From: Neisseriaceae bacterium PsAf
Lineage (GTDB): Bacteria; Pseudomonadota; Gammaproteobacteria; Burkholderiales; Neisseriaceae
DNA: 64,000 bases
Direction: 5' to 3'
Assembly (NCBI GenBank): GCA_017114885.1
Contig: WNLJ01000022.1
Location: 1 to 64,000 of the forward strand
Position 1 is the stretch's first letter, and each line of letters opens with the position of its first letter. Below, one piece after another: positions 39,296-49,043 of this stretch. Made by a program: the position numbers and the translations under genes. A model generated the notes under the pieces. The model made no database searches, was not told the origin of the DNA, and saw only the letters and a list, made by a program, of their open reading frames with translations.

Positions 39296-39325
39296 TTTAC
39301 AAGTCTAGCCAACTTTCGTTATAAT
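39296..39325 (+). promoter_or_regulatory. Sigma-70 promoter for the META lipoprotein gene
   Basis: TTTACA (39296-39301, 5 of 6) and a perfect TATAAT (39320-39325) are separated by 18 bp. The start codon lies 50 nt downstream. It marks the return from accessory to core-type genes. Confidence 0.6.
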
Positions 39326-39375
39326 CAGCTCTAATTACGCAAATTATTGATTGATAAATAAAGGTTTCTATCACT

Positions 39376-40275
39376 ATGAAAACACGTTTAGTACTTCTTA
39401 CTTGCTCACTAATTTTAGTAGCTTGTGCCACTCAAAAAAATGACGACTTTTTGGATAACTTGGCTTTAAGTCCTTCTTCTCAACTGTTAACTTCAACTGA
39501 TTGGGTGATTATTTCTGGTCACTCTTTTAGTGAAAATGATGTTAAAACAAATCTAGATGATTTATTACCTGCCAATGGGGCTAGAGCTATTGTAAGCTTT
39601 AATAATGCAGGACAAATTAATATTCGTGGTGGTTGTAATACACTAAACGGCTCTTGGTCACTAAATGATAACGTATTGAAAGTGTCCTCGTTGGCTTCTA
39701 CCAAAATGGCTTGTGACGCTTCATTGATGAACTTGGATAATGCAGTACAAAGTTTATTTTCCAATAAAACCATTACTGCTCGTGTTCCTAATGGGCTTGA
39801 TAATTCCTTAATCAGAATGCAAACTAATGATGATATCTATTACGTTATGCAATCCGTTAACAATATTCAGAAAAACAATAAATCTTATGCTGGTAAATAT
39901 TTTTCAGATGATGTATTCCAAGAATACAACTGGAAACTAACCAGTGCATTAGATAAAGAAAACAATACAGTCTTAACTAATTCTCCGCTTCAAATCACTA
40001 CTTTTAATCAAGAAGGACAAAATCTAATCGTTAAATCTTCTTGTGGAGAAGCTGTTTTTAACATGAATTTAGTAAAAAACGATTTAAACATTGGAAATAC
40101 CGTTTCAGGAGCGGATAATTGCAGTGAAATTAGTAATGCTCTAGCGAATAAACATTTCTATCTCAAGGGTGAAATGATTGGTAAAGATCCTGAAATTAAA
40201 TTTATTGGCAAAAATGGAGATGTTATTTCCCTCAAAGGCAGCAAGAAAAAAAATAACGATACAGATCTAAAATAG
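39376..40275 (+). CDS. META-domain (HslJ-like) lipoprotein
   Basis: This 299-aa lipoprotein has signal peptide lipobox 'LVAC' with Cys17. Residues about 40-135 form a META/HslJ domain: 'LTSTDWVI', 'GGCNTLNGSW' and 'STKMACD' are the standard landmarks. Residues about 170-290 look like a second, more divergent copy ('YNWKLTSALDKENN', 'SSCGEAVFNM'). HslJ-type proteins are outer-membrane-associated and linked to novobiocin or heat tolerance in E. coli. The gene directly downstream carries a DUF4377-like domain, and these two domains often occur together. Confidence 0.85.
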   Translation: MKTRLVLLTCSLILVACATQKNDDFLDNLALSPSSQLLTSTDWVIISGHSFSENDVKTNLDDLLPANGARAIVSFNNAGQINIRGGCNTLNGSWSLNDNVLKVSSLASTKMACDASLMNLDNAVQSLFSNKTITARVPNGLDNSLIRMQTNDDIYYVMQSVNNIQKNNKSYAGKYFSDDVFQEYNWKLTSALDKENNTVLTNSPLQITTFNQEGQNLIVKSSCGEAVFNMNLVKNDLNIGNTVSGADNCSEISNALANKHFYLKGEMIGKDPEIKFIGKNGDVISLKGSKKKNNDTDLK

Positions 40276-40288
40276 GGTTTTGCGAGTG

Positions 40289-41098
40289 ATGAGGATGAGA
40301 AATTATTTTTTTATCTTGTTATGCTTACTGTGTATCACTTCCTGTGACCAGGTAAAAGACTCACTTACACAAGTAAAAAACAATACTGAACAAGAAAATA
40401 TAGATAACTCATTACATCAATATGAAGCAAAAAATTGGCAGTTAATAGAGGCTTTTGATAAAGATCAAAAGCCTTTGTTTCTCGAATCTATTGATTTTAA
40501 ATTTGATGCTATTAATTTAGTCATTAAAGAGAATACTATTTATCTGCAAGGCATTTGTTCACCATTTCATGTCAGTTTCACTCAAAAAGAACCTTCTGTT
40601 ATTATGACTGATGTTATTAATTATGATAATGCTGTATGTGATAATAGCAATAGCTTAAAAGCTGGCCAAAATATTGTAGATTTTTTTAATAGACAACAAC
40701 TTTCTATTAGTTACGGAAATCTTAATGACCGCCTCATATTTTCGAATCCTAAAAAAGATACCTTAGTATTCAAAGAATTGTCATCGGAAACGGTGGATAA
40801 TGATGCAAACATCACTTCAAACATCGTCAATTCCACCACTGCCTATATGGAAATTAAGCCTGCTAAAAGCTGTGATGAAAAAGGAAATTGTTTTTTAGTT
40901 CGAGAAATATTTTATGACAATCAATTCCAGAAAACTTATTCCGAATGGTTGCCTTTGGACTTCGAAATTGAAAACTTACATCTCTCGCCTGATTTTAACG
41001 TTACCATCAAATTAAACATATTTAAAGCACAAGACCCTAATATCAAAACCAAATATGTTTTAGACAAAGTGTTAGAACAGACACCTATTAAAAATTAA
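40289..41098 (+). CDS. Lipoprotein with META-like and DUF4377-like domains
   Basis: This 269-aa lipoprotein is read from ATG 40289. A TTG at 40280 would add three residues, and ATG 40295 is also possible. Lipobox 'ITSC' puts the lipid Cys at about 19. Residues about 45-155 resemble a degenerate META fold ('[15 protein letters not shown]', '[12 protein letters not shown]'). The last 75 residues resemble DUF4377 ('[13 protein letters not shown]', '[22 protein letters not shown]', 'YVLDKVLEQ'). It is 13 nt downstream of the META lipoprotein in one operon. Function is unknown beyond an envelope location. Confidence 0.7.
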   Translation: MRMRNYFFILLCLLCITSCDQVKDSLTQVKNNTEQENIDNSLHQYEAKNWQLIEAFDKDQKPLFLESIDFKFDAINLVIKENTIYLQGICSPFHVSFTQKEPSVIMTDVINYDNAVCDNSNSLKAGQNIVDFFNRQQLSISYGNLNDRLIFSNPKKDTLVFKELSSETVDNDANITSNIVNSTTAYMEIKPAKSCDEKGNCFLVREIFYDNQFQKTYSEWLPLDFEIENLHLSPDFNVTIKLNIFKAQDPNIKTKYVLDKVLEQTPIKN

Positions 41099-42357
41099 CT
41101 TGAGACAGTAATTCTTTCAATATTAGCACCTACATTACCTAGTTTCTCTTCGATTTTCTCATAGCCTCTATCTAAGTGGTATATCCTTTCTACATAAGTA
41201 ATGCCATCTGCCACCAATCCTGCTATCACCAAACTAGCAGAAGCTCTTAAGTCAGTCGCCATAACCTTAGCACCAGACAAACGTTCAACCCCTTTTACAA
41301 AAGCTGTATTACCTTCAACTTCTATATTCGCACCCATTCTATTTAATTCTGGAACATGCATAAAACGATTTTCAAAAATAGTTTCTACTATTTTGCTACT
41401 GCCATCAGCAATAACGTTCATAGTCATAAACTGAGCCTGCATGTCAGTTGGAAACCCAGGGTACGGAAGAGTACGGATATCTACTGGTTTAGGTCTGTCT
41501 TTCATTTCTATTAAAATCCAATCCTTACCCGTTTCAATAAGTGCACCAGCTTCTAGTAACTTATCTAAAACAAATTGCATACTTTCTGGATGAGCATTTT
41601 TAAGAATAACTTTTCCTTTGGTCATCGCTACAGCACATAAAAAAGTACCTGTTTCAATTCTATCCGCTAAAATGCTATATTCCGCACCATGTAATTTATC
41701 CACCCCATAAATTTTCAGGACACCTGTGCCGATACCTTCGATTCTAGCACCCATGGCAACCAAACAATTAGCTAAATCAACCACCTCCGGTTCTTTAGCA
41801 GCATTTTCTAAAATTGTCACGCCTTCTGCTAAAGTCGCTGCCATTAATAAATTTTCTGTTCCGGTCACTGTTACCATATCCATAATGATATGGGCTCCTT
41901 TTAAGCGCTTTGCTTTAGCTTTAATATAACCATGCTCTACATTAACTTCAGCACCCATAGCAATTAAACCTTTAATATGCTGGTCTACTGGTCGAGAACC
42001 TATGGTACAGCCACCTGGCAAACTAATTTGACATTCTCCAAATTTAGCTAAAGTAGGGCCTAATATCAAAATAGATGCGCGCATGGTCTTAACTAAATCG
42101 TAGGATACGGCTAAATCATGAATAGAAGCACAACATATATCAACTTTATCTTGCTGATTACTTTGTACATCTGCTCCCATTTTTTCCAAAACTTCAATCG
42201 TTGTTTTAACATCTTTTAACATAGGAACATTGCTTAACGCTAAAGTATCATCCGTTAATAATGCAGCACACATAATGGGTAAGGTTGCATTTTTTGCTCC
42301 TGAAATTCTTATTTCACCATTTAAAGGACCATTACCCACAATTTTTAATTTATCCAT
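41095..42357 (-). CDS. murA: UDP-N-acetylglucosamine 1-carboxyvinyltransferase
   Basis: This 420-aa enzyme (E. coli 419) transfers enolpyruvate from PEP to UDP-GlcNAc, the first committed step of peptidoglycan synthesis. The catalytic loop '[13 protein letters not shown]' has Cys117, the fosfomycin target. '[12 protein letters not shown]' is at the start and '[17 protein letters not shown]' near the end. Its 3' end overlaps the convergent lipoprotein stop by 4 nt. Confidence 0.97.
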   Translation of the reverse strand: MDKLKIVGNGPLNGEIRISGAKNATLPIMCAALLTDDTLALSNVPMLKDVKTTIEVLEKMGADVQSNQQDKVDICCASIHDLAVSYDLVKTMRASILILGPTLAKFGECQISLPGGCTIGSRPVDQHIKGLIAMGAEVNVEHGYIKAKAKRLKGAHIIMDMVTVTGTENLLMAATLAEGVTILENAAKEPEVVDLANCLVAMGARIEGIGTGVLKIYGVDKLHGAEYSILADRIETGTFLCAVAMTKGKVILKNAHPESMQFVLDKLLEAGALIETGKDWILIEMKDRPKPVDIRTLPYPGFPTDMQAQFMTMNVIADGSSKIVETIFENRFMHVPELNRMGANIEVEGNTAFVKGVERLSGAKVMATDLRASASLVIAGLVADGITYVERIYHLDRGYEKIEEKLGNVGANIERITVSS

Positions 42358-42398
42358 TTATTACTTCTCTATTCATGATTCAAACCCAATATTCTCTT

Positions 42399-44105
42399 TT
42401 ATGAGTTATATTTCTTTAACTCTTCATCCCTTAATTCTTTTCTTAATATTTTACCTACCAATGATTTAGGTAGTTCATCTCGAAATTCAAAAATTTTAGG
42501 TACCTTATAACCCGTTAAATATTGACGACAAAATTTAGTTATTTCCTCTCCCGTTAAATCGGGATTGGTGGTAACCGCAAATACTTTTAAGGCTTCTCCT
42601 GTTTTAGGATGAGGCACACCAATAACAGCACATTCAACGATATCCGGATGTAAGGTTACAACATCCTCTATTTCATTAGGATAAACATTAAAACCAGACA
42701 CAACAACTAAATCTTTTTTTCTATCCACAATACGAAGATAACCTTCTTCATCTATCGTGGCAATATCGCCTGTCTCCAACCAACCGTCTTTTAAAACTTT
42801 TGCTGTTTCCTCAGGTTGTTTCCAGTAACCTTGCATAACTTGAGGCCCTTTAATCCACAATTCGCCAGGTTGACCTAATGGGACCTCATTGCCATCATCA
42901 TCTCGCAAAGAGATATCTGTACTTGGCAGTGGCAAGCCAATACTTCCAGTCCAACCTCCATGCTCCATGTCATCCGTATCCATTAGTGGATTAACTGCGA
43001 CACCAGGGCTCGCCTCTGTTAAGCCATAAGCTTCAACGATAGGCAAACCTGTTACTTTCAACCATCTATCCGCAACATCTTTTTGTACAGCTGCTCCACC
43101 ACCAAGACACAAAATCCAAGAAGAAAAATCTACTTTTTCAAACTCTGGATTATTCAGTAAAGAATTAAAAAGTGTATTCACTGCCGTTAAACCAGAAACT
43201 CTATATTTCTTCATCTGACGAATGAACATCTTGGTATCCATAGGGTTAGCAATTAAAATATTCTGCCCACCTAAATTCAAGAAAATCATCATATTACAGG
43301 TTAAAGAAAAAATATGATAAAGGGGAAGAGGTGACATGGCAATCTCTCCTCCTAGTTTGAAATGATAAGGCTTTAACCATTCTTGCGCTTGAGCCATATT
43401 GGCACAAATATTACGATGCGTTAGCATGGCCCCTTTAGCGATGCCTGTTGTTCCGCCCGTATATTGTAAAAATGCTAAGTCTGTATTTTTAATATTAACT
43501 TTACTATAAGGCTTTTTCTTGCCCAATTTTAAAGCATCATTGAATTTAATAACGTTGTCTGGTAGGTGGTATGCTGGAACAGCCTTTTGCACATGACGCA
43601 CAGCAAAATTCAGCAAATAACCCCAAAAAGAATGTAATTGATCACCAATAGAAGCCAATATAATATTTTCAAGGCTTGGAATCTTAGGTAAAGCTTTTTC
43701 TAGTGTTTTAGCAAAATTTTCAATAATGACAATCGTTGTTGGTTCTGCATCTGCCAATTGATGCGCCAACTCAGTTGCTGTATATAGCGGATTTACATTC
43801 ACAATAACAGCACCAATTTGCAGAGCTCCAAGCACTACAATCGGGTACTGCAAACAATTAGGCAACATTATTGCAATGCGATCGCCTTTTTTCAGGCCCA
43901 ATTCATTTTGCAAAAATGATGAGAACAAATCAACTTTCTCTTTGGTTTCTCCATAAGTTTGAACTGTATTGACGCTCGTAAATCCCTTATGATCTTTAAA
44001 TTGTTCCACTGCGCGATCAAATACATCACTAATTGTTCCTAATGCATCTACATCGACTTCAGAAGCAACGCCTTTGGGATAACTCTTTAACCATATTCTT
44101 TCCAT
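42399..44105 (-). CDS. fadD: Long-chain fatty acid-CoA ligase (second of tandem pair)
   Basis: This 568-aa AMP-forming acyl-CoA synthetase has the P-loop 'LQYTGGTTGIAKGAML', 'EAYGLTEASPG', 'GELWIKGPQVMQGYW', 'GWLETGDIATIDEEGYLRIVDRKKDLVVVSGFNVYPNEIE' with the adenylation Asp, and C-terminal 'LPKSLVGKILRKEL' with the catalytic Lys. It is about 40 nt downstream of a close paralogue, so the pair arose by tandem duplication. It activates exogenous or recycled fatty acids at the inner membrane. Substrate specificity between the two copies cannot be told from sequence. Confidence 0.92.
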   Translation of the reverse strand: MERIWLKSYPKGVASEVDVDALGTISDVFDRAVEQFKDHKGFTSVNTVQTYGETKEKVDLFSSFLQNELGLKKGDRIAIMLPNCLQYPIVVLGALQIGAVIVNVNPLYTATELAHQLADAEPTTIVIIENFAKTLEKALPKIPSLENIILASIGDQLHSFWGYLLNFAVRHVQKAVPAYHLPDNVIKFNDALKLGKKKPYSKVNIKNTDLAFLQYTGGTTGIAKGAMLTHRNICANMAQAQEWLKPYHFKLGGEIAMSPLPLYHIFSLTCNMMIFLNLGGQNILIANPMDTKMFIRQMKKYRVSGLTAVNTLFNSLLNNPEFEKVDFSSWILCLGGGAAVQKDVADRWLKVTGLPIVEAYGLTEASPGVAVNPLMDTDDMEHGGWTGSIGLPLPSTDISLRDDDGNEVPLGQPGELWIKGPQVMQGYWKQPEETAKVLKDGWLETGDIATIDEEGYLRIVDRKKDLVVVSGFNVYPNEIEDVVTLHPDIVECAVIGVPHPKTGEALKVFAVTTNPDLTGEEITKFCRQYLTGYKVPKIFEFRDELPKSLVGKILRKELRDEELKKYNS

Positions 44106-44144
44106 ATCATTATTCCTCTCATTTATGCCAGCATCAGAATAGAA

Positions 44145-45842
44145 TCATTTTTTATTTTCCTGTTCTAATTTTGCCATTTCTTCTTCATGTAAAACTCTTC
44201 TTAAGATTTTACCAACATTTGATTTAGGTAATTCATCTCTAAATTCAACAATTTTGGGAATCTTATAACCTGTTAAACTTTGTCTAGCAAATTGTACAAC
44301 TTCTTTTTCCGTTAAATTGGAATCACTTTTAACAACAAATGCCTTTAATGCTTCACCGGTTTTTTCGCTAGGAACCCCTATCACACTACATTCCAATATT
44401 CCTGGATGCGTCATCAAGACATCCTCAATTTCATTAGGATAAACATTAAATCCAGATACGATAATCATATCTTTTTTACGATCAACCAGTTTAACATAAC
44501 CTTCTTCATTAACATAAGCAATATCACCCGTATCTAACCAGCCATCTTGCAAAACTTTTGCCGTTTCTTCTGGTTGATTCCAGTAACCCAACATCACTTG
44601 AGGTCCTTTAACCCAAAAGTTACCAACTTCTCCAATACCTAGTTCCTCACCATTTTCATCTCTAATTTGAATATCGGTACTAGGAATTGGTAGACCAATA
44701 TAACCTGTGTATTGATCGATAGTAACAGGATTAACACACACACCAGGACTTGCCTCTGTCAAACCATAAGCTTCAATAATTGGAGAACCAGTGATGTCAT
44801 TCCATTTTTTAGCAACATCTTTTTGTACAGCTGCCCCCCCACCTAAGGAAACTTTCCAACCTGAAAAATCAATTTTTCTAAATTCAGGTTGATTCACTAA
44901 ACCATTAAATAAGGTATTCACGCACGAAATAGCAGTAATATTGTATTTTTTATTTTTTAATTGCTTAATGAAGTTCTTCATATCTCTTGGATTTGCAATT
45001 AAGATATTACGTCCCCCTATACTGCCAATAATCATTAGATTAACCGTTAAAGAAAAAATATGATAAAGCGGTAAAGGTGTAACGATACATTCAATACCTG
45101 GTTTTAACTTAGGCAATACCCATTCACCAGCCTGGGCCATATTCGCACAAATATTACGATGCGTTAACATAGCGCCTTTAGGAACACCCGTTGTTCCTCC
45201 AGTATATTGTAAAAAGGCCAAATCTGTATTTTTAAGATCAATAGGTCGAAAAGGTGTTTTCTTGCCTTGCTTAATCGCTTCTTTGAATGGAATATGTCCT
45301 GGTAATTCATAAGATGGAACCCCTTTGGCAATATTTTTAATGGCAAAGTTTAGTACAGGTCCCCAAAATGAATGTAATAAATCGCCAATTTTAGCGACAA
45401 TAACGTGTTTAACTGGAACTCTATCCGCTATTTTTTCGAATGTGGAAGCAAAATTCTCTAGTACTACAATAGTAGAGGCACCACTATCTATTAATTGAGC
45501 CTCCACTTCTGGAGCCGTATAAAGTGGATTCACATTTACTACGACCATTCCAGCTTGTAACGCGCCAAATACAGATATAGGGTATTGCAAAATATTAGGC
45601 ATCATAACAGCAATGCGTTCACCTTTTTCAATTTTTAAGGTATTTTGTAAAAATGAGCTAAAGTGATCTACTAGTTCGCCTGCCTGAGCAAAAGTAAGTG
45701 TTGTTCTAATACTTGTATAAGCAGGATTATTTGCATATTGTTTTGCAGAACGTTTAAATACATCTACAATTGTTCCTAATTCGTCAACATTAACTTCATG
45801 TTTAACACCTTCAGGATAATTTCTAAACCAAATCTTTTCCAT
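44145..45842 (-). CDS. fadD: Long-chain fatty acid-CoA ligase (first of tandem pair)
   Basis: This is a 565-aa paralogue of the next gene with the same motifs: 'LQYTGGTTGVPKGAML', 'EAYGLTEASPG', 'GWLDTGDIAYVNEEGYVKLVDRKKDMIIVSG' and 'LPKSNVGKILRRVL'. I start it at ATG 45842 behind GGGG because this aligns with the paralogue's N-terminus ('MEKIWF' and 'MERIWL'). A TTG 12 nt upstream is less likely. Upstream lies a perfect 14-bp inverted repeat (45874-45907) that may be an operator. Confidence 0.93.
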   Translation of the reverse strand: MEKIWFRNYPEGVKHEVNVDELGTIVDVFKRSAKQYANNPAYTSIRTTLTFAQAGELVDHFSSFLQNTLKIEKGERIAVMMPNILQYPISVFGALQAGMVVVNVNPLYTAPEVEAQLIDSGASTIVVLENFASTFEKIADRVPVKHVIVAKIGDLLHSFWGPVLNFAIKNIAKGVPSYELPGHIPFKEAIKQGKKTPFRPIDLKNTDLAFLQYTGGTTGVPKGAMLTHRNICANMAQAGEWVLPKLKPGIECIVTPLPLYHIFSLTVNLMIIGSIGGRNILIANPRDMKNFIKQLKNKKYNITAISCVNTLFNGLVNQPEFRKIDFSGWKVSLGGGAAVQKDVAKKWNDITGSPIIEAYGLTEASPGVCVNPVTIDQYTGYIGLPIPSTDIQIRDENGEELGIGEVGNFWVKGPQVMLGYWNQPEETAKVLQDGWLDTGDIAYVNEEGYVKLVDRKKDMIIVSGFNVYPNEIEDVLMTHPGILECSVIGVPSEKTGEALKAFVVKSDSNLTEKEVVQFARQSLTGYKIPKIVEFRDELPKSNVGKILRRVLHEEEMAKLEQENKK

Positions 45843-45873
45843 TACGATCCCCAACTAAAATAATTATCAATTC

Positions 45874-45907
45874 ATATTATTTTAGAGATTTTACTCTAAA
45901 ATAATAT
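45874..45907. promoter_or_regulatory. Perfect 14-bp inverted repeat upstream of the fadD pair
   Basis: ATATTATTTTAGAG (45874-45887) and its exact reverse complement (45894-45907) flank a 6-nt ATTTTA spacer, 32 nt before the fadD start. No T run follows on the minus strand, so it does not look like the mnmA terminator, which is separate. A dimeric repressor site for fatty-acid control is a reasonable guess. Confidence 0.5.
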
Positions 45908-45922
45908 TTTTTTCTATTTTTC

Positions 45923-45956
45923 AAAAAACTAGCACTTTAATACCTCAAAGTGCTAG
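45923..45956 (-). terminator. mnmA terminator overlapping its stop codon
   Basis: A 10-bp perfect stem (45929-45938 with 45947-45956) has six A on its left, giving a minus-strand T run. The first arm is inside the last mnmA codons and the TAA (45937-45939) lies at the base of the second arm. Confidence 0.78.
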
Positions 45957-47007
45957 CAATAATACCGCCACCCAAACAGACATCATCTTGATAAATGACC
46001 GCGGACTGCCCAGGCGTTGCCGCCCACACGGGTTCTTTAAATACCAGGCGAATTTTTTCTGTATCTATATAAGTTAATTCAGCTTCTACATCTTGCATAC
46101 GGTATCTTACCTTAATTTGGTAAATACCTTCTTTAGGAGGCATTCCTAAAGTAAAGCTCAAATCATCTATAATCAACTCATGACTAAATAAAAAAGGATG
46201 ATTATGTCCTTGTACAACAATTAATTGATTCTCTTCAATATTCTTACCAGCAACATACCAAGGCTCTCCATTGCCACCAATACCCAAGCCTTTACGTTGC
46301 CCGAGAGTATAAAAAGAAAGCCCAACATGCTCTCCCATCGTTTTTCCTTCTAGTGTTACCATTAACCCTTTTTCGGTCGGTAAATACTTTTGTAAAAATT
46401 CTCTAAAAGGTCGTTCACCTATGAAACAAATACCTGTACTGTCTTTTTTGTTAGCTGTAGGGAGCGTTAAATCTCTTGCTAACTGTCGAACCTCAGGTTT
46501 GTTTATATTTCCCAACGGAAAAATAGATGCTCTAATTTGATCAGGATTTAAACGATATAAAAAATAGCTTTGATCTTTATTTAAATCTTTGGCTTTTTTT
46601 AAGTAATGCACACCATCAATTACTTCTTTGCGCACATAATGTCCCGTTGCTATCTGATCGGCACCAATTGATAAAGCATGATCTAAAAAGGCTTTAAATT
46701 TAATCTCTGAATTACACAAAATATCTGGATTAGGCGTCCTTCCTAATTTATATTCCTGTAAAAAATGCTTAAACACGCGTTCTTGATATTCTTGTGCAAA
46801 ATTGACCAAATCAATGTCAATTCCTAAAATATCAGCCACAGTAATCGCATCTAAGGAATCTTGCTTAATCGAGCAATATTCTTCATCGTCGTCTTCTTGC
46901 CAATTTTGCATGAAGATGCCTTTAACTGAATAATTTTCTTTTTGTAGTAGATAGGCAGCTACAGAAGAGTCAACTCCTCCTGACATACCAACAACAACAT
47001 TACTCAT
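45937..47007 (-). CDS. mnmA: tRNA-specific 2-thiouridylase MnmA
   Basis: This 356-aa enzyme makes 2-thiouridine at position 34 of Lys, Glu and Gln tRNAs. The PP-loop 'GMSGGVDSS' is at 7-15, and the catalytic pair is Cys98 ('[12 protein letters not shown]') and Cys194 ('[10 protein letters not shown]'). '[11 protein letters not shown]' follows. The start lies 3 nt after the dut stop (TAAAGGATG), so it is coupled to dut. The window also carries mnmE, the partner in modifying the same wobble base. Confidence 0.96.
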   Translation of the reverse strand: MSNVVVGMSGGVDSSVAAYLLQKENYSVKGIFMQNWQEDDDEEYCSIKQDSLDAITVADILGIDIDLVNFAQEYQERVFKHFLQEYKLGRTPNPDILCNSEIKFKAFLDHALSIGADQIATGHYVRKEVIDGVHYLKKAKDLNKDQSYFLYRLNPDQIRASIFPLGNINKPEVRQLARDLTLPTANKKDSTGICFIGERPFREFLQKYLPTEKGLMVTLEGKTMGEHVGLSFYTLGQRKGLGIGGNGEPWYVAGKNIEENQLIVVQGHNHPFLFSHELIIDDLSFTLGMPPKEGIYQIKVRYRMQDVEAELTYIDTEKIRLVFKEPVWAATPGQSAVIYQDDVCLGGGIIASTLRY

Positions 47008-47010
47008 CCT

Positions 47011-47466
47011 TTATTTTTTTCCTGTACTTCCAAAGCCCGCACCACCTCTATCAGTCGCTTGAAACTCGTCTACTACTTCAAATTGAGCTTGTAAAGTAGG
47101 AACGATAATCATTTGGGCTATTCTTTCTAATGGTTTAATCGTATAAGATTGATTAGAACGATTCCACACTGAAACTTTTAGTTCTCCTTGATAATCAGAA
47201 TCAATCAAACCAACTAGGTTACCTAAGACAATGCCATGCTTATGTCCGAGTCCAGATCTTGGTAATACCATAGCGGCTAAATTTTTATCTTTAAGATAAA
47301 TTGCCAAACCAGTAGGGATTAACACACTCTCATTAGGCTTGATAACTAAATCTTGATCAATACAAGCGCGTAAATCTAAACCTGCCGAACCAGAAGTTGC
47401 ATATTCAGGCAATTGATCCTTGATTAAAGGATTAATAATTTTTAATTCAACAGCAACATTACTCAT
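47011..47466 (-). CDS. dut: Deoxyuridine 5'-triphosphate nucleotidohydrolase
   Basis: This 151-aa dUTPase (E. coli 151) has all five motifs: '[12 protein letters not shown]', 'PRSG', '[17 protein letters not shown]', 'ERIAQMI' and the C-terminal '[11 protein letters not shown]'. It is a homotrimer that removes dUTP and supplies dUMP. An upstream ATG at 47529 would add 21 hydrophobic residues not found in the family, so I start at 47466. Confidence 0.95.
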   Translation of the reverse strand: MSNVAVELKIINPLIKDQLPEYATSGSAGLDLRACIDQDLVIKPNESVLIPTGLAIYLKDKNLAAMVLPRSGLGHKHGIVLGNLVGLIDSDYQGELKVSVWNRSNQSYTIKPLERIAQMIIVPTLQAQFEVVDEFQATDRGGAGFGSTGKK

Positions 47467-47641
47467 AAGTATATTCACTTTAATATTTGATAAAATATGC
47501 AACCAATTTAAAATTACACAAATGGTCATTTTAGCGAATTTTATCTTATATGCCTATAACTTATTGGTTGATTTCAAAAATTCATGTCCAAAATAGAAGT
47601 TATTTCAGTATAATTAAGAAAAAAGAAAGTTATTATTCCTT

Positions 47642-48979
47642 ATGAACACAGCATTATTATCCATTTCTATTATGTTAATTTTAGCCTTAATATTTCGTGT
47701 TCATGTGGTCATTAGTTTATTCCTCGGTGCTTTACTAGGCGGGATTTTTTCCGGCGTTCCCCTCAACAATATTATTTTAACATTTGAAAATGGTCTCAGT
47801 AGAGGCGCTTCTATTGCATTATCCTATGGCTTATTAGGCGTATTTTCAGTGGCTCTCTCTTATTCTGGCTTGCCACAAATAATTACCGAATCATTATTAA
47901 AAATAATCAAAAGAGAACACAAAAAAGTTTACCTTAAACCCCAATATGTAATTTTGGCAATTATTGCTTTTTTAGGTATTTTGTCTGAAACCATTATTCC
48001 CATCCATGTAGCCTTCGTATTTATCTTTATTCATCCGCTTTTATTACTATTTAATCAACTTAATTTGGACCGCAGAGTAATTGCTTGTACTATCTGTTTT
48101 GGACTGATTACAGGTTACATGCTATTCCCTATTGGTTTTGGTAACGTGTATCTCAATGAAGTATTGCTCAAAAATTTAGCCGCGGCTCAACTTGACACAA
48201 GCAACTTAAATGTTTTTAAGGCGATGCTGATTCCTGCCTTGGGTATGCTTGTGGGTTTATTAATTGCTATTTTCTTTACTTACCGTCGCCCAAAATTTTA
48301 TAAAGAAGAACCCAAACTCATCCAACTGTTACAGCAAGAATCACAAGAAAAGTTTGAATATTCATTTTATGATATGTTTATTGCTTCACTTGCCATTACC
48401 ATCACTTTTTTGATTCAAATTTTTTATCATTCTCTTTTGTTTGGGACATTGGCTGGTATTCTCTTTCTTTTTTTCGGACGTGTTATTCATCGACACCAAT
48501 CTGACGAATTATTTGACAAAGGTTTTAAAATGATGACTATGATTGGCCTTATCATGATCACGGCCGCTGGATTTTCTAATTTTATTCAAGTAGAGGGAAA
48601 TGTCTCAGAACTCGTGCAATCTTTTTTGTCTGTGTTTGATTCTCCCGCTATGGTAGTGGCTATTCTTCTCTTAGCCGGTCTATTTATTACTTTGGGTATA
48701 GGAAGTTCTTTTGCTACCGTTCCTATTTTAGCAACCATTTATGTGCCCATTGGACTTCAATTAGGCCTATCACCTATGGCTATTTTAGCATTAGTGGGAA
48801 CAGCAGGCGCTTTAGGAGACGCAGGTTCTCCTACTTCAGATTCTACATTAGCGCCTTCTGCTGTCTTAAATTTAGATGGTCAACATAACCATTTAAAAGA
48901 TACTGTTTTGCCTACTTTTATCCATTTTAATATCCCATTAATAATTTTTGGCTGGTGCGCGGTTATGTATTTAGCTTAA
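47642..48979 (+). CDS. Na+/H+ antiporter-family (NhaC/YuiF-like) transporter
   Basis: This 445-aa polytopic membrane protein has about 11-12 helices, the first two at residues 4-21 and 25-45. The segments 'FLGILSETIIPIHVAFVFI', 'GYMLFPIGFGNVYLNEVLL', 'GIGSSFATVPILATIYVPIG' and 'LVGTAGALGDAGSPTSDSTLAPSAVLN' match the putative Na+/H+ antiporter family related to NhaC and to B. subtilis YuiF, suspected to carry amino acids. A TATAAT at 47609-47614 lies 28 nt before the start. It is divergent from dut. The substrate is not determinable. Confidence 0.82.
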   Translation: MNTALLSISIMLILALIFRVHVVISLFLGALLGGIFSGVPLNNIILTFENGLSRGASIALSYGLLGVFSVALSYSGLPQIITESLLKIIKREHKKVYLKPQYVILAIIAFLGILSETIIPIHVAFVFIFIHPLLLLFNQLNLDRRVIACTICFGLITGYMLFPIGFGNVYLNEVLLKNLAAAQLDTSNLNVFKAMLIPALGMLVGLLIAIFFTYRRPKFYKEEPKLIQLLQQESQEKFEYSFYDMFIASLAITITFLIQIFYHSLLFGTLAGILFLFFGRVIHRHQSDELFDKGFKMMTMIGLIMITAAGFSNFIQVEGNVSELVQSFLSVFDSPAMVVAILLLAGLFITLGIGSSFATVPILATIYVPIGLQLGLSPMAILALVGTAGALGDAGSPTSDSTLAPSAVLNLDGQHNHLKDTVLPTFIHFNIPLIIFGWCAVMYLA

Positions 48980-49043
48980 ATGGACTATATTCTTTTATAT
49001 AACCTGTTTATAATATGAACCATTTTTTACAGAAAAGTTTTTT

